DNA from: Bdellovibrio sp. ZAP7
Lineage (GTDB): Bacteria > Bdellovibrionota > Bdellovibrionia > Bdellovibrionales > Bdellovibrionaceae
DNA length: 64,000 nt
Assembly (NCBI RefSeq): GCF_006874645.1
Contig: NZ_CP030082.1
Span: forward strand, 3,534,001-3,598,000
Direction: 5' to 3'
Of this stretch, positions 60,063 to 64,000 are shown in pieces; position 1 is the first letter of the stretch, and every line of letters starts with the position of its first letter. A program made the position numbers and the translations under genes. The notes under the pieces are model-generated. The model saw only the letters and a program-made list of their open reading frames with translations, made no database searches and was not told where the DNA came from.

Positions 60063-60085
60063 CAGTTTCTTAAAGTTTGAATACG

Positions 60086-60117
60086 AAAGGCTCTGGGCAA
60101 CCAGGGCCTTTTTTTAT
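60086..60117 (+). terminator. Intrinsic terminator
   Basis: AAAGGCTCTGG pairs with CCAGGGCCTTT (one wobble) around GCAA, a stable tetraloop, followed by a T-run. Confidence 0.88.
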
Positions 60118-60210
60118 TTGTGGGTCCGGTTTTGATCAACTCCTAGCCTGGAGTCCTACTCGGAGTCAGGAAGCTTTTGATTTTGTCTTTCAAGTTGCTA
60201 CGCTTTTAGT

Positions 60211-60672
60211 ATGACAACATTCAAGTATTTCATCGTGGTTCTAAGTCTTTTGGTTTCTGCAGCATCTTTCGCAGCTCCCCGTCCAGGTTTTAAACTTATC
60301 GGTCCTAAAGGCGTCACTGAAGACAATGTGAAATTTCGCTGGATGAGTAACGACGGTGAAATCATTTTGAACTGCTCGCACGTCTATGACCGCCCCGATG
60401 CATGGGACTGGGATGTTTGGTGTGGCAAGGGAACCAAAATGCTGCGCGAATTCCGCGTGCATTTCTTAGTCCAAGAATACAATCACCCAAAACTCGAGAA
60501 AAAAGCATTTCAAGTTTTGTACTGGGTCACAGATCGCAACTCCGAACCACGCAAGTTTGATTCCATGTCTCAATGGCTGCAATTCAATGGCAAACCTGAT
60601 GTGGAGTACTTCAGTTTCTCAGTCGGTGTAGAAAACGACTACGGCATTCTAGAACTGGATTACCGCCCTTAA
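60211..60672 (+). CDS. Exported protein of unknown function
   Basis: 153 residues with a signal peptide (to SFAAP, about 21). The mature part is a beta-rich domain of about 130 residues with two cysteines (LNCSHV, VWCGKG), likely a disulphide: FKLIGPKG...KFRWMSNDGEIILNCSHVYDRPDAWDWDVWCGKGTKMLREFRVHFLVQEY. No family recognised. It ends just before the 25-bp-arm hairpin. Confidence 0.82.
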   Translation: MTTFKYFIVVLSLLVSAASFAAPRPGFKLIGPKGVTEDNVKFRWMSNDGEIILNCSHVYDRPDAWDWDVWCGKGTKMLREFRVHFLVQEYNHPKLEKKAFQVLYWVTDRNSEPRKFDSMSQWLQFNGKPDVEYFSFSVGVENDYGILELDYRP

Positions 60673-60674
60673 CG

Positions 60675-60727
60675 GGTAACAGTTCCCTTTTCGGAATGCG
60701 CCGCATTCCGAAAAGGGAACTGTTACC
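60675..60727. terminator. Perfect hairpin with 25-bp arms between convergent genes
   Basis: 60675-60699 (GGTAACAGTTCCCTTTTCGG...) is the exact complement of 60703-60727 with a 3-base loop GCC. It begins 3 bases after the 60211-60672 stop and contains the stop codon of kamA (60723-60725), so it may end transcripts from both sides, although no long U-run follows. Confidence 0.78.
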
Positions 60728-61910
60728 TCGGAGCCTTTGCAGACTTTAATTGATTCCACTCGTCAAGATAGTGATACAGCTGGGGCTTTTTTATTTTATC
60801 TGCTGTCGGGCTTACGTATTGTGCGTTCACCCCGTCCCAACCTGTATAGTTGCGAACGTTGCCTTCACGAGACGTTTCAAAATTTGGAACAAGATAAGTT
60901 TTGCCACCACCATCAGGAATATCGACCGAGAGATTTGGCATCGCCAAACCTGATAGATGCCCCCACAACTCTTTTTGAATTTCTAAAGAGTCTTCAATCG
61001 AAGTGCGCAGGTGATCGGTTCCTTGCGAAGGATCGCATTGGAACATGTAATACGGTTTTACTCGCAAGAACAACAGGCGACGATTCAACGCTTGCACCAA
61101 AGCTGGATGATTGTTTACGCCGTTAAGCAACACCATCTGATTCATAACTGGTACCCCGTTATCCACCAGCTTTTCCAGACCAGCAGCGGCTTCCGCGGTT
61201 AATTCGTTGGGATGATTAAAGTGCGACATCAAAAACACGGGCTTGTGCTTTTTCAAAATTTTAACCAGATCATCGGTGATACGCATCGGGCACACCACTG
61301 GCATACGTGAACCGATACGGATGATTTCCACATGCTCAATCGCACGCAAGTCACCCAGCACTCGATCCAACTGACCGTCACTCACCGTCAATGGATCTCC
61401 GCCTGACAAGATCACTTCGCGAATACCAGGATGAGATTTGATATAGCTAATCGCTTTTTCGTATTCTTCATTGCGGATGAAAGCTTGTTCCTGACCGGTG
61501 AAGTGCTTACGCGTGCAGAAGCGGCAATAAACACTGCAAATATCGGTGATCAAAAACAGCACGCGATCTGAATAGCGATGAATCACGCGTGGAGCGGGAT
61601 TGTTTTTACGCTCCCCCAAAGGATCCAACATCTGCTGCAAACCTTCTTCGATTTCAAACTTTTGTGGCATCAAAATCTGGCGAATTGATTCGCCCTCACC
61701 ACCTGCAAGGCTCGCATAATAGGGCGTCGTACGGATATTAAAAAGCTCCGCACCCTCACTGAAAGCAGCACGTTCGTTCTCAGTCAGTTCAAATGCCTTT
61801 TCAAAATCAGCTTTGGTCTTTAACGAATGACGAAGCTGCCAAGTCCAATTGTTCCAATCGGATTCAGCGATATCAGCAGGTTTACGGGAAGGGGGAAAAT
61901 GCAGCTTCAT
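60723..61910 (-). CDS. kamA: Lysine 2,3-aminomutase (radical SAM)
   Basis: 395 residues from the ATG at 61910. Radical SAM cluster CSVYCRFC (Cys125, 129, 132), the PLP-binding Lys337 in DGGGK, and the lysine-binding Asp293 (CDPSQG) and Asp330 (SVD) fall at the same positions as in the Clostridium enzyme, which also supports this start. It converts L-lysine to beta-lysine. The start at 61961 (GTG) is less likely; neither has a clear ribosome site. No ablB-type acetyltransferase is adjacent, so beta-lysine as an osmolyte versus EF-P modification (EpmB-like) cannot be settled. The 314-base gap upstream (61911-62224) contains a small hairpin GGGTCT/AGACCC (62192-62206) and nothing else I can assign. 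Confidence 0.92.
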   Translation of the reverse strand: MKLHFPPSRKPADIAESDWNNWTWQLRHSLKTKADFEKAFELTENERAAFSEGAELFNIRTTPYYASLAGGEGESIRQILMPQKFEIEEGLQQMLDPLGERKNNPAPRVIHRYSDRVLFLITDICSVYCRFCTRKHFTGQEQAFIRNEEYEKAISYIKSHPGIREVILSGGDPLTVSDGQLDRVLGDLRAIEHVEIIRIGSRMPVVCPMRITDDLVKILKKHKPVFLMSHFNHPNELTAEAAAGLEKLVDNGVPVMNQMVLLNGVNNHPALVQALNRRLLFLRVKPYYMFQCDPSQGTDHLRTSIEDSLEIQKELWGHLSGLAMPNLSVDIPDGGGKTYLVPNFETSREGNVRNYTGWDGVNAQYVSPTADKIKKPQLYHYLDEWNQLKSAKAPR

Positions 61911-62224
61911 TGAGAGGGTGTTATCGATGAATTTACGTCTATGCGCAAGCGGAAGCGCCACAAAGTGGCATTTTGGCGGCTTTTCCGCACCCGCCCCCTC
62001 TGTGGGCCTAACTTATTGATTTTTAGTGGTTATTTTCAATTCTCATAGTGAAACTCTAGAAGTTCGACATGTGAGTTTTTATAGGACACCGATCTCAACA
62101 TGAGAATAGGCAAGATATTCGCGAGGTTATGTGTGCCAGCTCAGGGACCCTAAGTTGGCGCGCACTTCGCTTTACCTTCTAGTAGGAAAAAGGGTCTGGA
62201 AGACCCATTAACTAGGAGGACTTT

Positions 62225-63724
62225 ATGAAATTCAACGATACACAAAAGAAATGGGCCATGACCGGTGTTCTATTAGCCGTGCTTGGATTTAATATCTCAC
62301 CACCAAAATCTGTGAGAGGTTTCTCATTAACAGAGATGGCATCCACTGAAGACGTGAAGATCGACGAGATCACTCGCGAAGACGGTGTCTATGAAGCCAA
62401 ATACTCTAAATTCAATGATAACCAAACCCTCGTTGAATATCGTAAAATCCTGACCGAATCCGGCGCCGAAGTAAACTGCGATACTTGTATGGAAAAAATG
62501 GTTCTAGATAAACCATTCGCAACACGCGTAGACGTCCTTAATATGAATCTAATGAAAGCGCTTTCAGCGGTAGAACCAAAAGTAGTTGCGGCATCCGCAT
62601 CACGCGGCGAAGCTCGCAAACGTTCCGTAAGAGGCGTTAAGGAAGAACAAGCCGTTAAAGAAACTAAAAGAGCGCCTAAGGAAGAAGAAGAGGAAATGGA
62701 TACAGAAGAAGAATCTTCAGCATTCTCCTCATCTCTAGCTTCCCTTGCGGAAACTTGTAAGGCGAAGAAAAAAGGCATGAAGCAACTAGAGTGCCTGTCT
62801 AACGGTCTTTCTAGACTCATGGAAAAGACTGAATCTGAAGAAATCGAAGATGCAGCAGTTAAGTCATTTATCCAACGCAAAGTTCTTCCACTTCAGGCAG
62901 ACTTGGTTTTGAAAAACAGAAAAGCTCAGTACGAATATGCTTTGAACGGCGGAGAAGAACCAGCTGAGACAACTTTGTCTATCCTTAAACCAATGGAAGA
63001 TATCATCGCAAGCATCCCGGAAGACCATGCAGCACTTCAATCAGCATTGGTTAAATCAACAGCTGCAGTAAAAGCATCTGAATTGAAATTTATCTCCAAC
63101 TTGAACGCTCGTGCACAAAACAGTGAAGGTATCGAGAAAACAGAGTTGTTGAATGAATCTAACTGGAGAATGAACTCTTCAAGAACTATCGATAACGATT
63201 TGCAAAAAATGATTTCTCAAGCACTTTATGTGTCTGATGGAATGTCTCAAGCAAATAAATTGTCTTCAGCTCTTCAAGGTCAGTTGAACCAAGTTTGGGT
63301 AGACTACAGCAACGGCCGCCTAGGCTCTTCTGAAACTTTCCAAATTGGTGACGGCGTATACACTCGCGTAGGTACAGTAAATAACCGCGGTGGTGTAACT
63401 CCAACTCAAATCAACACAACAGGTGTGATCGTACCGAACACACAATTCACTCAAACGAATTTGATGCCGATCCAAGTTCCAACGAACAATGGCGCAGCAG
63501 CAGTGCCAGGACAACAGCAAATGTTCGCTCAGCCGCAACAACAAGTTCAGTTTGTGAACCAACAACCACAACAACAGTTTGTCGGTCAGCCACAGCAGTT
63601 CGCTCCGCAACAGCAATTCGCAGTACCGCAAACTCAAGCAGGTGTTGTGAATATGGGAACTTTCAGAACAGGTGGCGTACCAGCAACAGTTGGTAACGGC
63701 ATCCAGGTAGTTCCTCGCCAATAA
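62225..63724 (+). CDS. Membrane-anchored or exported Gln-rich protein
   Basis: 499 residues; TAGGAGGA lies 4 bases before the ATG. A hydrophobic segment (about 11-25, WAMTGVLLAVLGFNI) is the only membrane or signal-like part. Residues 130-180 are highly acidic and basic (EEQAVKETKRAPKEEEEEMDTEEES). A helical middle follows with a CKAKKKGMKQLEC segment, and then a C-terminal Gln/Pro/Val-rich region (about 420-480, QQQMFAQPQQQVQFVNQQPQQQFVGQPQQF). No family recognised. Confidence 0.82.
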   Translation: MKFNDTQKKWAMTGVLLAVLGFNISPPKSVRGFSLTEMASTEDVKIDEITREDGVYEAKYSKFNDNQTLVEYRKILTESGAEVNCDTCMEKMVLDKPFATRVDVLNMNLMKALSAVEPKVVAASASRGEARKRSVRGVKEEQAVKETKRAPKEEEEEMDTEEESSAFSSSLASLAETCKAKKKGMKQLECLSNGLSRLMEKTESEEIEDAAVKSFIQRKVLPLQADLVLKNRKAQYEYALNGGEEPAETTLSILKPMEDIIASIPEDHAALQSALVKSTAAVKASELKFISNLNARAQNSEGIEKTELLNESNWRMNSSRTIDNDLQKMISQALYVSDGMSQANKLSSALQGQLNQVWVDYSNGRLGSSETFQIGDGVYTRVGTVNNRGGVTPTQINTTGVIVPNTQFTQTNLMPIQVPTNNGAAAVPGQQQMFAQPQQQVQFVNQQPQQQFVGQPQQFAPQQQFAVPQTQAGVVNMGTFRTGGVPATVGNGIQVVPRQ

Positions 63725-63756
63725 TCTGACGAGAAACCACAATAACAGAATCCTCC

Positions 63757-63779
63757 AACGGGTCCATGACGGGCCCGTT
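63757..63779 (+). terminator. Hairpin after the Gln-rich gene
   Basis: AACGGGTCC pairs with GGGCCCGTT (one wobble) around ATGAC, followed by TTT only. Probably a weak terminator, 27 bases before the next ribosome site. Confidence 0.6.
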
Positions 63780-63806
63780 TCCTACCAAGAGAAGAAAGGA
63801 GATCAC

Positions 63807-64000
63807 ATGAAAAAAAACATCATTGCTTCAATGGTAATGCTTTCTTTTTTGATAGGATGCTCCTTTTCAAAAGATAGCAACAAAGTAAAAACTCAACAAA
63901 TCACCAGTCCGCCACCAGAAGATATTTTCAGCATTGTAAAACGCGGAAGCATTGATGACCTGATTGAAGAACTAAAGAAATATACTCCATATGATTTAAC
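63807..64000 (+). CDS. Lipoprotein, possibly with ankyrin repeats (N-terminal part only)
   Basis: 64 codons before the window ends. Lipobox FLIGC gives an acylated Cys18 (MKKNIIASMVMLSFLIGC). After a short linker (KVKTQQITSPPPE), DIFSIVKRGSIDDLIEELKKYTPYDL looks like the start of an ankyrin-type repeat (helix-turn-helix with G-S-I-D-D-L), but too little is present to be sure. AAAGGAG lies 5 bases before the ATG. Confidence 0.75.
   Translation, partial: MKKNIIASMVMLSFLIGCSFSKDSNKVKTQQITSPPPEDIFSIVKRGSIDDLIEELKKYTPYDL

Overview
The window looks like chromosomal DNA of a Bdellovibrio-like predatory bacterium (Bdellovibrionota). This is inferred from gene content: a large single-strand flagellar export operon, many lipoproteins, outer-membrane barrels and secreted proteins unlike common families, a Tad-type pilus, and a moderate G+C, gene-dense layout. 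No ribosomal RNA was available to test it and the species is not claimed. I saw no IS element, prophage, CRISPR array, rRNA or tRNA.

Layout. 1-2.3 kb: an efflux adaptor (cut by the window edge) and a TolC-like channel, divergent from a MarR repressor; a perfect palindrome sits inside the efflux promoter spacer. 2.3-8.4 kb: secreted and unknown proteins, an RlmM-like rRNA methyltransferase, a PilZ protein, and a LysM-barrel protein. 8.4-13.6 kb: a 1734-residue lipoprotein of Ig-like, fibronectin-like and LamG-like domains. 13.6-17.6 kb (minus): pal, a small lipoprotein gene, a ybgF-like gene, tsaD, rsmA and smpB in one tight run. 17.8-22.5 kb: a metalloprotease/beta-propeller/barrel protein, an apparently exported methyltransferase and a hypothetical gene. 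22.6-25.5 kb: Flp pilin and TadE-like minor pilin genes. 25.5-34.6 kb: an amidohydrolase, a glycine-rich repeat protein, a response regulator/histidine kinase, then the Tad secretin and CpaF ATPase. 34.6-38.6 kb: aspS and a sigma-32-type factor. 39.2-50.0 kb (minus): fliL-M-N-O-P-Q-R, flhB-A-F-G and fliA, read from a sigma-54-like promoter. 50.3-64 kb: housekeeping genes (suhB-like, a UvrD/PcrA helicase, kamA) mixed with exported and barrel proteins.

How the parts fit. The fliL-fliA operon builds the flagellar C-ring and export gate, places the flagellum (FlhF/FlhG) and makes sigma-28. Two sigma-28-like promoters elsewhere in the window, TCAAG-N15-CCGATA, would tie two unknown genes to that cascade. 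The pilin genes and the secretin/ATPase genes probably make one Tad pilus but lie about 5 kb apart with unrelated genes between.

The most unusual signals are non-coding. (1) Two copies of a two-headed hairpin element, at 13.6 and 21.7 kb, share a core whose closing stem differs by compensating changes. (2) At three loci the Shine-Dalgarno sequence, and at two of them also the start codon, lies in the 3' arm of a perfect hairpin. (3) Several very long perfect inverted repeats (25-30 bp arms) sit between genes. FlhF and FlhG also lack residues normally tied to FlhF GTPase activation.
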